In this document: positions 1 to 9,697 of the stretch, one piece after another
How positions within the stretch are numbered: position 1 is the first letter of the stretch
Layout: every line of letters begins with the position of its first letter
Source of the DNA: Acidobacteriota bacterium
Lineage (GTDB): Bacteria; Acidobacteriota; Terriglobia; Terriglobales; Acidobacteriaceae
Assembly (NCBI GenBank): GCA_021804965.1
Contig: JAJZGG010000012.1
Span: forward strand, 1 to 47,729
Direction: 5' to 3'
Length of the DNA: 47,729 nucleotides
The notes under the pieces: model-generated
What the model was told of the DNA's origin: nothing
The model's input: the letters and a program-made list of their open reading frames with translations, nothing else
The model's database searches: none
Translations under genes and position numbers: made by a program

Positions 1-3000
1 GATCTCAACAACGTGCCGACCTCGATTGCCTCCAACTTCAACATCAGCGTCAACGGTCTGCGTGAAAGCCACAACATCTGGCTGATCGACGGCGGTGAGG
101 CCGATGACCGCGGCGCCGGTGGTGGTGCTTCGATCATGCCCTCCATGGACGCGATTTCGCAGTTCTAGGTTCTGGCCAGCAACTATCCGCCGGATTACGG
201 TATCTCCTCGGGTGCCACCTTCTCGATGGCCATCAAGAGCGGTACCAGCAAGTATCACGGCGAGCTGTATGAGTTCAACCGCAACGACGTCTTCGATGCG
301 AACAACTACTTCAGCAAGCACAACGGTGCACACACGCCGGTTCCGAAACTTCGCGAGAACATCTTTGGCGGCAACCTGGGTGGACCGGTATTCATTCCGC
401 ACGTCTACAACACGGATCGCCAGAAGACCTTCTTCTTCTTCAACATGGAAGGCCGCCGCATCATTCAGGGCAGCCAGCCGAACCTCCAGCAGGTCATTCC
501 GGATGCGGATCGCCCGGTGGCTGGACAGCCGCTGCAGTATGTGGCTCCCGCCTACGCTTCGGGTACAAAGATCTTCGCCCCGAACGTTGCCGACCCTGCG
601 TACACGGCGAAGGAAACTGCTGCCGGCCTGACGCCTGGACAGCCGTTCCCGAACAACACCATTCCGGGATCCTTGATTGACCCGAATGCCGCCATCTACT
701 ACGCTTCTCCGCTGGTTCCGAAGGTGAATACGTCGGGCGACCAGAACACGACCTCGGTATCCAACCCGATCTACGTGACGGAAGAAGTGGCCCGTGTGGA
801 TCACCGTATCAACGACAAATGGCAGCTGCTGGCCCACTACATCCATGATGCAGTGACGCAGGGCTATCCGGATGCCGATCTGGGCTGGAACTGGGAGTCG
901 TATAACTCGGTTTCGAGCACCCTGACCAACCCGTCCAACTCCGCCGTGATCAAGATCACCGGCAACATCACGCCAAACCTGCTGGTGGAAGCGTCGATGA
1001 ACTATGACGGCAACACGATCAGCATCATCAACTCCAACGTTGCGAACTTCCCGAGCGGCTGGACGGTGGCGCAGAACAAGCTCTTCAACAACGGCAGCCC
1101 GCAGTTCCCTGGCATCAACTGGAACGGCCCTGCCTACGAGTCGGAGCAGCTTGGATACGGAACGTGGCACAATGCGGCTCAGGATTACGATCCGAAGGTC
1201 GACATCTCCTACATCCGTGGCAACCACCAGTTCAAGTTCGGATTCGGCTACAACCGTTACACCAAGAACCAGCAGCTTCAGGCCGATCCGGAAGGCGACT
1301 ACAGCTTCTCGTCCAACCAGAGCGGTGACTCCTGGATGAGCATGGCTCTCGGTCTGGCCGGAAGCTACTCGGAAGCTCAGGCACTGCCGACGCGCCACTG
1401 GGTTAACCAGACGACGTCTGCTTATGTCTATGACAACTGGAAGGTTACCAACCGGTTGAACCTGCAGCTTGGTCTGCGTTATGACGCTCTGCCGCACGCC
1501 TGGGAGCGTAGTAACCAGGTCTCCAACTTCGATCCGAAGCAGTACCTGAACATCGCTCCCATCTTCAATTCCGATGGGTCGATCGATCCCAGCAGCGCTG
1601 GCGTCTACTCGCTGCCTGGATTCAGCAACCCGTTCTATCTGAATGGTATTGTCTTCCCGGGAAGCAACGGCACTCCCCGTGGTGTGGTCAACAACGACTA
1701 CAACACGCTGCAGCCGCGCGTTGGCTTCACGTATGACCTGACCGGTGTCGGCAAGACGGTGCTTCGTGGTGGTTTTGGTACCTTCTACGAGCGCATGCAG
1801 GGCAACGACATCTACAACATCGCCAACAACGCGCCGTTCCAGTTCATTCCGAACCTGAACAACGTGTACTTCAGCAACCCGCACTGCTCGTGGGCCTCGG
1901 CCACCAGCGCCTGCCTCAGCTCGACCAACCTGCCGATTCTTCCGGTGGGCTTGACGAACCTGGCAACGACGTACAAGGCGCCTGCCGTGGCACAGTTCAG
2001 CTTGGGCGTGCAGCATCAGCTGCTGCCTTCGGTGATCTGGACCGTTCAGTATGTGGGCAACCTGGCCTGGCACCAGAACATCGAGCGGCCGATCAACAAC
2101 TTCCCGCTGCTGACGCCGAACTCGGTTCGTTACAACTCGGCAATCGGCAACCTGACCAACAACGGCAATGCGAACGCTTATCGTACGTATGGCGGTTTTG
2201 GCAGCATCACGCAGGAAGAGAACACCACGAATGCCAACTACAACGGCTTCCAGACGGCAATCCGTCTGCAGGACAAGTGGGGGCTGACGGGTGAGATCGA
2301 CTACACCTACTCGCACATGATCGACATCACGACTGCCGATCTGAACACGGTGAGCAACCCCTACAACCTGAAGTACGACAAAGGCAGCGACACCACCTAT
2401 GATCGTCGTCAGATTCTGCAGGGCAACTACATCTACAAGCTGCCGATCTTCAACAAGGATAGCGGCATGCTGCACACCGCACTGGGCGGCTGGATCGTTG
2501 CCGGTAACTGGATTGTAGAATCCGGTCTGCCGTTCAGCGCCGGTCTCTCGACGGGCACCGACGTGATCGGTCTCGGCGGTGGATACACCAACCGCGCCAA
2601 CATGGTCGGCAAGATTCACTACAAGAAGACCGCCGACAACTGGTTCAGCAACCCGAACACTGACGGTAGCGCCGATCCTCTGGGTCTGCCTACGCCTGGC
2701 TACGGTGGCGGTCCCAACCTCGGCTTCGGTAACGGTCGCAAGGATACCTTCCTCGGACCGGACCAGGTCAACTTTGTGACCTCCCTGTACAAGGACTTTG
2801 CGGTGAAAGGCAGCTCGTACTTTGAGTTCCGCGCAGAGACCTTCAACACCTTCAACCACACGCAGTTCAGCGCACTGGATACGACGGATGTGTTTAAGCC
2901 GACGTTCAATGCGAACGGAACCCTTGCATCCGCAGGTGAGCAGACCGGTAACAACTACGGTAAGATCACCGGCGCACATGCAGGACGTGTGATGGAGTTC

Positions 3001-3021
3001 GGAGCCAAGTTCGTCTTCTAA
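1..3021 (+). pseudogene. TonB-dependent receptor (Oar-like), 5' end outside window, interrupted by in-frame TAG
   Basis: The reading frame is open from base 1 and encodes a plug region (IDGGEADDRG, then SMDAISQF), hits TAG at 166-168, and continues at once with VLASNYPPDYG and KSGTSKYHGELYEF, the usual next part of the plug in Oar-type receptors. The rest (open from 226, first ATG, to 3021) is an intact outer-membrane beta-barrel ending in EFGAKFVF with the terminal Phe expected of barrels. The family (carboxypeptidase-regulatory domain, plug, barrel) takes up polysaccharide fragments or other large ligands using TonB energy. One base change (GAG or AAG to TAG) would explain the stop, so this is a nonsense allele or a sequencing error; translation from 226 alone would lack the plug. 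The N-terminal signal and regulatory domain lie upstream of the window. A strong terminator follows the stop codon. Confidence 0.85.
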
Positions 3022-3040
3022 GGTTCGCAACCACAACCCT

Positions 3041-3075
3041 GCGCCGCGGAGCATGTCTCCGCGGCGCATTTTTTT
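3041..3075 (+). terminator. Rho-independent terminator of the TonB receptor gene
   Basis: A perfect 11-bp stem (GCGCCGCGGAG at 3041-3051 with CTCCGCGGCGC at 3057-3067) closes a 5-nt loop CATGT and is followed by ATTTTTTT. It starts 20 bp after the receptor stop codon. Confidence 0.93.
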
Positions 3076-3119
3076 GCCCCACAGTCGAAGAGGGAAACCT
3101 GCGGGAGGACTAAGCTGGG

Positions 3120-4409
3120 ATGAGAGGGAGCGGTAACGTGCAGGGAAACTGGCATTGGCGTAGGACAGGGCGGTTGGGCTACATTGGGCTGGCTGTGAGC
3201 ATTGCTCTGGGTATGGCGGCGCAGGCACAGAGCGCAGGCGGTGCCAGAGCGCTGCCTCCGGAGGTGGCGCAGGCGCTGGCCTATACGCGCACCGGGCAGA
3301 CGGCGCAGGCGATTGCAGCCTGGAAACAAGTGGTGACTACGGAGCCGGGGAATGCTTCAGCGTGGGCCCAGATCGGGGTGCTGGAGGCGCGTCTCGGGCA
3401 TTACGAAGACGCCATTCATGCCTATCGACAGACGCAGAAGCTGGCACCAACGATGCCGGGGCTGGAGTTGAATCTGGGTCTGGCGCTCTTCAAGGCAGAT
3501 CATTTTGCCGAGTCGGCACCCTTCTTTGCGCGGCTGGCGAAGGAGAATCCCGGACAGGAGCGGTTGCTGGTGCTAGCGGCCATGTCCTACTACGGGGAGA
3601 AGAAGTTTGCCGAGGCCATTCCGTATCTGCGCGAGGCGGCTGCGATGGACCGCGGGAATCTGCAGCTGCGGCTGACGCTGGCGCATTGCCTGCTCTGGAC
3701 GCATCAGTTGGAGGCGACGCTGAGCGTCTACAAGGAGATTCTGGAGATCAATCCAAACTCTGCGGCTGCCGATATGATCGCCGGCGAGGCGCTGGACGAA
3801 AAGGGAGATAACGCCGGGGCTGTGGCGCAGTTTCAGGCTGCGGAAAAAGCCAATCCCAACGAGCCCCAGGTCCACTTTGGTCTGGCTTATCTGCTGTGGG
3901 CGCAGAAGCGCTACGAGGAGGCGATTCCGGAGTTTGATGCGGAGCTGAAGAACGATCCCGGCAATACGCAGGCGCGGCTCTACCTGGGGGACACGTACAT
4001 GCAGTTACAGCAGTACGACAAGGCAAAGGTGGAGCTGGAAAAGGCGGAAGCCGCCATGCCCAGGGAGCCGCTGGTGCATCTGGACCTTGGCATCGTGGCG
4101 CAGGAGACGAATCACCGGGCAACGGCGCTGCGGGAGCTGAAGAAGACGGTCGCACTGAATCCGGGCAGCGTGAATGCGCACTTCCGGCTGGCGAGAATCT
4201 ATCAGCAGATGGGCGATCGGGCCATGGCCAAGGCGGAGTTCGAGAAGACCCAGTCGCTGAACAAGGAGCGAGACGAAAGTCTGCATGAGCGGATTGCCAA
4301 AGCAAATGCCAAGCCGGAGGCGTCGGGGCCAGGCGCAGCGGGAGCAGGCACTGCAGGGACAGGTGGCGCAGGCAGCCAGCCTGCAGGTGGAACGAATTCC
4401 CAGCCCTGA
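3120..4409 (+). CDS. Tetratricopeptide-repeat protein, exported
   Basis: The protein has 429 residues. An N-terminal signal-like segment (basic start, then YIGLAVSIALGMAAQAQ) is followed by about nine TPR-type helical hairpins from residue 45 to about 390 with the recurrent pattern A..LG......A...F....P. The C-terminus is a low-complexity tail rich in Gly, Ala, Thr and Gln. TPR arrays bind other proteins; no catalytic motif is visible, so it is probably a periplasmic scaffold or assembly factor. The ATG at 3120 has GGGAGG at 3103-3108. It lies on the same strand as the TonB receptor but behind a strong terminator, so it is probably transcribed on its own. A hairpin with a T-run follows at 4446-4476. 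Its partner is unknown. Confidence 0.85.
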   Translation: MRGSGNVQGNWHWRRTGRLGYIGLAVSIALGMAAQAQSAGGARALPPEVAQALAYTRTGQTAQAIAAWKQVVTTEPGNASAWAQIGVLEARLGHYEDAIHAYRQTQKLAPTMPGLELNLGLALFKADHFAESAPFFARLAKENPGQERLLVLAAMSYYGEKKFAEAIPYLREAAAMDRGNLQLRLTLAHCLLWTHQLEATLSVYKEILEINPNSAAADMIAGEALDEKGDNAGAVAQFQAAEKANPNEPQVHFGLAYLLWAQKRYEEAIPEFDAELKNDPGNTQARLYLGDTYMQLQQYDKAKVELEKAEAAMPREPLVHLDLGIVAQETNHRATALRELKKTVALNPGSVNAHFRLARIYQQMGDRAMAKAEFEKTQSLNKERDESLHERIAKANAKPEASGPGAAGAGTAGTGGAGSQPAGGTNSQP

Positions 4410-4438
4410 AGTACGACCTTGCCGACGGGTTCGGGTCA

Positions 4439-4513
4439 AAACTTGTCGGCAGGAAAGCTTGACTGCCGATTTTTTTCTGCCGGAAGCTTGTTTGCCTAAA
4501 GCTTGTCTGCCTG
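4439..4513 (+). repeat. Degenerate 15-bp direct repeats
   Basis: Copies starting with AA(A/G)CTTG and containing TGCC occur at about 4439 and 4455 (degenerate) and at 4484-4498 and 4499-4513 (AAGCTTGTTTGCCTA and AAGCTTGTCTGCCTG, directly abutting). The array contains the terminator at 4446-4476 and the stop codon and last codons of the minus-strand gene 4496-4822, so slippage here has shaped that protein's C-terminus. Confidence 0.75.
4446..4476 (+). terminator. Rho-independent terminator of the TPR gene
   Basis: A 7-bp stem TCGGCAG (4446-4452) pairs with CTGCCGA (4463-4469) across a 10-nt loop, followed by seven T (4470-4476). It is 36 bp after the TPR stop codon. Confidence 0.8.
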
Positions 4514-4822
4514 GATGGGATGGCGTCGCAGATACCAGCAAGGCGACCACGCGCCCTGGGGAAACAGTGCCCGGGCGCAGGGAACGGAGCGCTGCCCTTC
4601 GTCGTCATACTCGGTCTTTTTGCCTTTGAGCGGGACGACAAGGTAGCGCTCGACGGTCACAGAGCTGCGTGGCATGCCGCGCAACTGGAAGATGGCCCAG
4701 TCCCCGCCGTACAGGCCTAGGGCAAGCACGGCTACTCCGAGCAAAAGCATCTCGGCCAGCGACAGCAAATGCGGTTTGCCGGTGCGGTGCGCAGGCACCA
4801 CGCCTTCCACCGAAGGCGGCAT
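4496..4822 (-). CDS. Small single-pass membrane protein of unknown function
   Basis: This encodes 108 residues and I do not recognise the family. A polar N-terminus is followed by one hydrophobic segment (about residues 24-42, MLLLGVAVLALGLYGGDW) and then a compact domain with SVTVERYLVVPLKGKKTEY and a Cys pair (SVPCARALF, SPCWYLRRH). The orientation of the domain cannot be fixed from the sequence. The ATG is 3 bp after the stop of the upstream esterase gene (4826-5905), so the two are almost certainly co-transcribed and translationally coupled. The last residues and the TAG stop lie inside a 15-bp direct repeat. The coupling and the ordered second half argue that it is a real gene. Confidence 0.7.
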   Translation of the reverse strand: MPPSVEGVVPAHRTGKPHLLSLAEMLLLGVAVLALGLYGGDWAIFQLRGMPRSSVTVERYLVVPLKGKKTEYDDEGQRSVPCARALFPQGAWSPCWYLRRHPIQADKL

Positions 4823-4825
4823 CGG

Positions 4826-5905
4826 TCAATACCAGCCTTGTTGGGTCATCTGCATCAGGATGGCCTTGGCAAGCAGTGCATGCGCGTACGGGGTGGGGTG
4901 CACGTCATCGGCGTACTCGTAGTTCAGCACGTTGGTGCCGGAAAGATTGGCCGCACTGCAGACCAGCGAGGAGGAGAGCGGATTGACCGTGGGCGAAAGG
5001 TTGCAGGCAGGCGTGGTGATGTTGGTGAGGCCGTAGGTGGTGGCGTTGGTTGCCTCCGTCTGCGAGAGCGTGTAGGCATCCACCCAGAGTAGTTTGGAGG
5101 CGGGTGCGGAAGCCAGTCCCGCCTGCAGTGCCTGATTGTAGGTGGAGACAAGCTGGGCGATAAACGGCTGGGCGGCAGCAGGCTGCGCCATGCCAAAAGG
5201 CGTCAGCGAGACATCGGGAAGATCGAGGACGAGCACGTAGTTGGCCCCTTTGCCAAGGATCTCCATGTTGATGTAGGTGGCCAGCTCCGTGGCGGCCTGT
5301 GCCATGGCCTGTGCGGCCTGGGTGGGAGTTTCCGCATTCGCGGCCACGGTATCGGCCTGGATGAAGAGGTCGTTGGCGCCGGCCCAGACGGTGACCAGTT
5401 CCTTGCCGGTGAAGGTGCCATTGTTGGCCGTCAGGTAGTTCTGCACCTGGGTGGAGACGGGAACGGTGAGCAGCCCAAGAATCGCATTGGAGCCGCCCAG
5501 AAGAGCGTTGCCGGGGCCAACCGGATTGGTGACGCGCGCGCCGCCCTGGGCATAGTCGAAGCAGCCGGCATGCATGGTGGCGGGAACGGAAAAGCCTGCC
5601 TGCGCCGAGCCGTCGAGGCCGGTCTCTGCGGCGCAGGGTGCGGGCAGATTGAGGACGCTGGCCAGATCCTGCACCCAGATTTCATTGTTGGGTCCGTTGA
5701 TGGTGAACTCGCCGCCACCCAGCGCGGCCACAGTTCCAACGCGATAGGTGCCCACGTCGCTGAGACTGTCCCCGAAGGAGACGATCTGGGTGAACTTGGG
5801 TGTGGGCGGCGTGCTGCTGCCGCCGCAGCCGGTAAGAACGGCCGCTGTGGCGACGGCAAACAGGGAAAGCATTGCGGTGAGCGGGGAGCGAGGGATCGAA
5901 TTCAT
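4826..5905 (-). CDS. GDSL/SGNH-family esterase lipoprotein
   Basis: The 359-residue protein has a signal peptide ending in lipobox LTGC (lipidated Cys27), then block I FGDSLSDVG with nucleophile Ser47, block III GANDLF and block V DDVHP with Asp333 and His336 forming the rest of the triad. The family hydrolyses esters (lipids, acetylated sugars, plant wall esters); the substrate here is not determined by the sequence. The lipobox suggests it is anchored to the outer or inner membrane facing the periplasm. The ATG at 5905 has a GGAG motif about 8 nt upstream. It forms an operon with the small membrane protein 4496-4822. The length fits autotransporter-free bacterial GDSL esterases. Subclass remains open. 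Confidence 0.9.
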   Translation of the reverse strand: MNSIPRSPLTAMLSLFAVATAAVLTGCGGSSTPPTPKFTQIVSFGDSLSDVGTYRVGTVAALGGGEFTINGPNNEIWVQDLASVLNLPAPCAAETGLDGSAQAGFSVPATMHAGCFDYAQGGARVTNPVGPGNALLGGSNAILGLLTVPVSTQVQNYLTANNGTFTGKELVTVWAGANDLFIQADTVAANAETPTQAAQAMAQAATELATYINMEILGKGANYVLVLDLPDVSLTPFGMAQPAAAQPFIAQLVSTYNQALQAGLASAPASKLLWVDAYTLSQTEATNATTYGLTNITTPACNLSPTVNPLSSSLVCSAANLSGTNVLNYEYADDVHPTPYAHALLAKAILMQMTQQGWY

Positions 5906-6030
5906 GCGGGGACTCCGGTGTGCCTGCCGACACTACGGAGCATCCACGCTCCGCGGTTGCAGGAACTACGGGATTGTAGCAGGGATGAAGGAACTCGGGC
6001 AGCGGGAATTTTCTTCCGGAGAAGATGGGC

Positions 6031-7611
6031 CTATGGCAGAACTTCGCAGATCAGGCACTTGAGGTATTCGGTCTCCGGCAGATTGAGGATCACCGGGTGA
6101 TCGATGGCCGCACCGCGCCGCTCCAGCACGCGGACGCGGCGGTGCGCGTCAATGGCTGCGGCAGCGACGGTGGCTTCCAGATCCGACAGGGAAACGTGGT
6201 GGGAGCAGGAGCAGGTGACGAGCACTCCGCCCGGGCGCAGCATGCGCAGGGCGCGGAGGTTGAGCTCCTTGTACCCGCGCAGGGCGCCTTCCACGGCGCG
6301 GCGGGATTTGGCAAAGGCAGGTGGGTCCAGAACGATGAGATCCCAGTCGCGTGCGGCTGCCGAGCCGGAGACGGGCTCGGCGAGGTCGCGGAGCAGCGTG
6401 AAGGCGTCGGCCTCCATCCAGTCCAGATCGCCGGAGATTGCCTCGCGGTTGAGGGCAAGATTGGCTTCGGCCACCTCCAGCGCGGCGCGGGAGGCATCGA
6501 CGCCGGTGACAGTGCGGCAGACCTGGGCCAGGTGCAGGGCGAATCCGCCCTGATAGGTGCAGACGTCGAGTGCGCGTCCGAGGGCCTTGCGTTCGCGGGC
6601 CCAGCGTGCGGCGGCCACGTAGTTTTCCTTCTGGTCAAGGAAGGCTCCGGTCTTCTGTCCGGCTGCGGCGTTGTAGTGGAAGCGCAGGCCGTTCATGCGG
6701 AAGATGGTCTCGCTGGCTGGACTGTCCTTCTGCGCGGCGGCAAGGGGCGCGGTGGGGGCTTCGGCAATGCCTTCCAGGATGCGAATGCGCGGGTCGGGCC
6801 GCTCCCAGAGCGTGAACTGCGGACAGGCGTCGGCAAAGCTCTGCTGCAGGACGCGGGCGACGAGGTCGCGTGTGGCCTCGGTGGCCAGCGGCTGCATGAG
6901 CAGCTGCAGCAGGAAGAGATCGCCATACTTGTCCAGAATGAGGCCGGGCAGCTCATCGGCTTCGCTGAAGACCAGTCGGCAGGCCGTGTTGTCGGCATTG
7001 AGCAGGGGCAGACGCTGGGCAATGGCTGTGCGCAGGCGCTGCTCCAGCAGCGAGGGCCATTGCGCCGGGGAGACGGGCTCGCGGCTGATGAGGCGAAGCG
7101 GAATCTGCGACTGCGGGCTGTAGAGCGCAGTGCCGAGCAGCAGGCCGCGGGTATCGGTGACCGGGATCAGTGCGGGTGCGCCTGAAGTCGCATCCGGAGT
7201 CGCGACAGTCGGCGACTGCTCCAGCTCAGTGGCATAGACCCAGAGATGGCCGCTGCGCAGGCGGTCAGCGGCGCGCCGCGCCACCACGGCGCAGTCGGTC
7301 TGGATACGGGCGCGAGCGGGTTGCTGCTTCTGTGCGTGGGCCGAATCGGGAAAGGAATCTGGCCGCCGCTGTGGTTTTGCGGACTTGGCGACGGCGGGGG
7401 CGGACGCCGGTTCTGCATTCCTTGCCGGCCGTGCCTTCGATGCCGGCTTCGCTGACCTTGTCTTCGTGTCTCGCAGTGCAGGGCGGGATTCCGCCGCAGA
7501 GGACTCCCGGGATTTGCCGGCGGAGGAGTGGCTTGCGGCGTAGGGGCTTTGGCTGCGGGTGGAGCGAGCGGAGCTGGCTGGCTTGCGGGTGTTGCGGGGC
7601 GGCTTGGGCAT
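6031..7611 (-). CDS. Class I SAM-dependent 23S rRNA methyltransferase, RlmI/RlmK family
   Basis: From the ATG at 7611 the protein has 526 residues. The first ~100 are low complexity (Ala, Ser, Pro, Arg, Lys), an unusual basic extension perhaps binding RNA. From about residue 104 comes a PUA-like domain (VVARRAADRLRSGHLWVYATEL), a central domain (VFSEADELPGLILDKYGD), then the Rossmann methyltransferase domain with the SAM-binding motif (ALDVCTYQGGFALHLA) and LDPPAF. Close relatives in enterobacteria make 5-methylcytosine or similar marks in 23S rRNA. The frame remains open further upstream to 7839, but that part overlaps the divergent GH79 gene and is not protein-like, so 7611 is preferred; a still later start is possible. 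It is divergent from GH79, with two palindromes between them. Confidence 0.85.
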   Translation of the reverse strand: MPKPPRNTRKPASSARSTRSQSPYAASHSSAGKSRESSAAESRPALRDTKTRSAKPASKARPARNAEPASAPAVAKSAKPQRRPDSFPDSAHAQKQQPARARIQTDCAVVARRAADRLRSGHLWVYATELEQSPTVATPDATSGAPALIPVTDTRGLLLGTALYSPQSQIPLRLISREPVSPAQWPSLLEQRLRTAIAQRLPLLNADNTACRLVFSEADELPGLILDKYGDLFLLQLLMQPLATEATRDLVARVLQQSFADACPQFTLWERPDPRIRILEGIAEAPTAPLAAAQKDSPASETIFRMNGLRFHYNAAAGQKTGAFLDQKENYVAAARWARERKALGRALDVCTYQGGFALHLAQVCRTVTGVDASRAALEVAEANLALNREAISGDLDWMEADAFTLLRDLAEPVSGSAAARDWDLIVLDPPAFAKSRRAVEGALRGYKELNLRALRMLRPGGVLVTCSCSHHVSLSDLEATVAAAAIDAHRRVRVLERRGAAIDHPVILNLPETEYLKCLICEVLP

Positions 7612-7619
7612 GGCGTCCT

Positions 7620-7698
7620 GTCTGCAGACGGGCCGGCGGAGTGCTGCCCGATACTCGCTTACGATAGCATGCGCGCGTCTGCTGCCGGGTCTGCAGAC
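7620..7698. promoter_or_regulatory. Two perfect GTCTGCAGAC palindromes between divergent genes
   Basis: GTCTGCAGAC occurs at 7620-7629 and again at 7688-7697, where it extends to GGTCTGCAGACC (7687-7698). The sites are 68 bp apart centre to centre in the 179-bp region between the methyltransferase (minus) and the GH79 gene (plus). Repeated perfect 10-bp palindromes in a divergent promoter region suggest binding sites for a dimeric regulator. This is inference; no regulator is identified. Confidence 0.45.
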
Positions 7699-7790
7699 CG
7701 GACGCGGATGCCGACTGTGGGAGTAGAGTGGATGCAACGATTTTGAGGCTGGCCAGTGTGGGCATCCGCGCTGGCGCAGGGGGAACAGGA

Positions 7791-9443
7791 ATGCGTATGT
7801 CTGTGGGAAGTGGTGTTCTGGACCGCAGTAGCAGCCCATGTTTCGGGGTCATGCTGGGCATGGCGGCGCTGGCCGGGATGGTGGGCTTGGGATGGGGCTG
7901 CGTGGCGCAGGCGCAGCAGGCCAGCGTGACGCTGCCGAAGCCGGCGACGATGGCGCGGCTGGGTACGGTGGATGCGCGCTTTGCCTCCTACAACATTGAG
8001 ATGGTGCAGGTGACGGGCGGGCGATTCTGGAAGCCGTATGCGTCCCAGGGAAAGAGCATGACGGCGGGAACGCAGAAGACGCCTGCGGCAGCCGCGCAGT
8101 CCGGCAGGCAAAGCGCACCGCCGGGGATGAGTGCCAGCTTGTACGAATATCGCTCGCCGATCGATCTGGGCAATGCGCGGCTGGTGCAACTGGCGAAGGC
8201 GCTGGGTCCGTCCTATGTGCGGGTGAGCGGCACTTGGGCAAATCGGACATGGTTCCAGGACGACGATCAGCCGGCGCGCACGAGCCCGCCGGAGGGATTT
8301 GGCAGCGTGCTGACGCGGGCCGAGTGGAAGGGCGTTCTGCAGTACGTGCAGGCAACCGGAGGCAGTCTGGTGACCTCGGTTGCGGTGAGCGCGGGGGTGC
8401 GCAATGCGCAGGGTGTGTGGATGCCGGAGCAGGCGCAGGCGCTGTGGGCGTATACGCGGCGCGAGGGCGGACAGGTGGCTGCGACCGAGTTTATGAACGA
8501 GCCGACCTTCCCCTCGGTCAGCGGGGTTCCGGCGCACTATGACGCGACGGAGTTTGCGCGGGATGCCAAGCTGTTTGGTGCCTTTCTGCGCAAGAACTCA
8601 CCCAGGACGATCTATCTGGGGCCGGGCAGCGTGGGCGAGGGCAGCAATCTGCTGCCGCCGGGAATGCAGATGAAGCTGATGCCGACGGATGCGATTCTGC
8701 AGGCGACCGGACCGCTGTTTGATGCCTTTTCCTACCACTTTTACGGTGCAGCCTCGCGGCGCTGCATGGGCCGGACGACGGTGGAGCAGGCGATGAGCGA
8801 TGCCTGGCTGGACGATACGCTGGGCGCGGAGAAGTTCTATGCGGCCCTGCGGGATCGCTACATGCCGGGCAGGCCCCTGTGGGTGACGGAGACAGCCGAG
8901 GCAGCCTGCGGCGGCGATCCGTTCTCCGGCCAGTTCGTGGATCTCTTCCGCTACCTGAACCAACTGGGCGCACTGGCGCAGAAGGGGGTTCAGGTGGTGA
9001 TGCACAATACGCTTTCCGCCAGCGACTACGGGCTGCTGGACGAGCAGACGCTGGAGCCGAAGCCGGATTACTGGGCGACCCTGCTGTGGAAGCGCAGCAT
9101 GGGCCGGACGGTGCTGCAGCCGGGTGTGGCGGCGCAGGCCGGAGTTCATGTCTATGCCCACTGCGCACCGCAGGGCAGGGGCGCGGTGGCGGTGCTGGTG
9201 CTGAATACGCGAGCCAGCGCGTTGACGTTGCAGCTGCCCGTGGCGGCCCAGCAGGCCACGCTGACGGCAGCCCGGCTGACGAGCCGGAAGACGGCGATGA
9301 ACGGCATCCGGCTGCAGGCGGCCGACGATGGCACGGTGCGCCTGCCGAAGAGCCGCAGGGTGGCTGCCGGAGCGCTGACGCTGCCGGCGGACAGCGCCAC
9401 CTTCCTGACGCTGGAGGGTGCTGGAAACTCTGCCTGCCGATAG
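7791..9443 (+). CDS. Glycoside hydrolase family 79 (heparanase/beta-glucuronidase-like), secreted
   Basis: The 550-residue protein begins with a signal peptide (hydrophobic stretch ending VAQA, residues about 20-41). The (beta/alpha)8 domain carries TEFMNEP with predicted acid/base Glu237 and WVTETAEA with predicted nucleophile Glu367. The downstream block GVQVVMHNTLSASDYGLLDE and PDYWATLLWKRSMG closely follows the heparanase-type pattern of GH79, and a beta-sandwich-like domain fills the C-terminus. GH79 enzymes remove glucuronic acid or related residues from proteoglycans or plant arabinogalactans; here a plant or microbial polysaccharide is likely. The frame is open from 7728, but the start is set at 7791 (or 7797), behind GGGGGAACAGGA. 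It is divergent from the methyltransferase gene, and not next to a transporter. Confidence 0.85.
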   Translation: MRMSVGSGVLDRSSSPCFGVMLGMAALAGMVGLGWGCVAQAQQASVTLPKPATMARLGTVDARFASYNIEMVQVTGGRFWKPYASQGKSMTAGTQKTPAAAAQSGRQSAPPGMSASLYEYRSPIDLGNARLVQLAKALGPSYVRVSGTWANRTWFQDDDQPARTSPPEGFGSVLTRAEWKGVLQYVQATGGSLVTSVAVSAGVRNAQGVWMPEQAQALWAYTRREGGQVAATEFMNEPTFPSVSGVPAHYDATEFARDAKLFGAFLRKNSPRTIYLGPGSVGEGSNLLPPGMQMKLMPTDAILQATGPLFDAFSYHFYGAASRRCMGRTTVEQAMSDAWLDDTLGAEKFYAALRDRYMPGRPLWVTETAEAACGGDPFSGQFVDLFRYLNQLGALAQKGVQVVMHNTLSASDYGLLDEQTLEPKPDYWATLLWKRSMGRTVLQPGVAAQAGVHVYAHCAPQGRGAVAVLVLNTRASALTLQLPVAAQQATLTAARLTSRKTAMNGIRLQAADDGTVRLPKSRRVAAGALTLPADSATFLTLEGAGNSACR

Positions 9444-9697
9444 GCGCAGGCGGAGTTTGCACTGGGGCGCAGTTGCGCATCGGGGCGGGTTGGGAGTAAT
9501 CTTCTGCCATGCCTCGATGTCGCTAGTGCCGAGCTGGTACTTATGCCGAGGCAGTCGTGCGTCTTCCCCCAACAAGCTCAAGTTCGTTGCCGAGAATGCC
9601 GCACCATCGGGTTTCCTGCCCCGCATGAAGATTCTCCAAATCGGGTGTTGAAACCTGCGCCCGTCCCAGATACTCCAACCTTGAGAGGGGAATGACG

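Noticed and set aside
6025-7185. Long plus-strand reading frame (386 codons)
   Set aside because: It is the antisense of the RlmI-type gene; the minus strand has clear methyltransferase motifs, while this frame shows Gly/Ala-rich composition with no domain.
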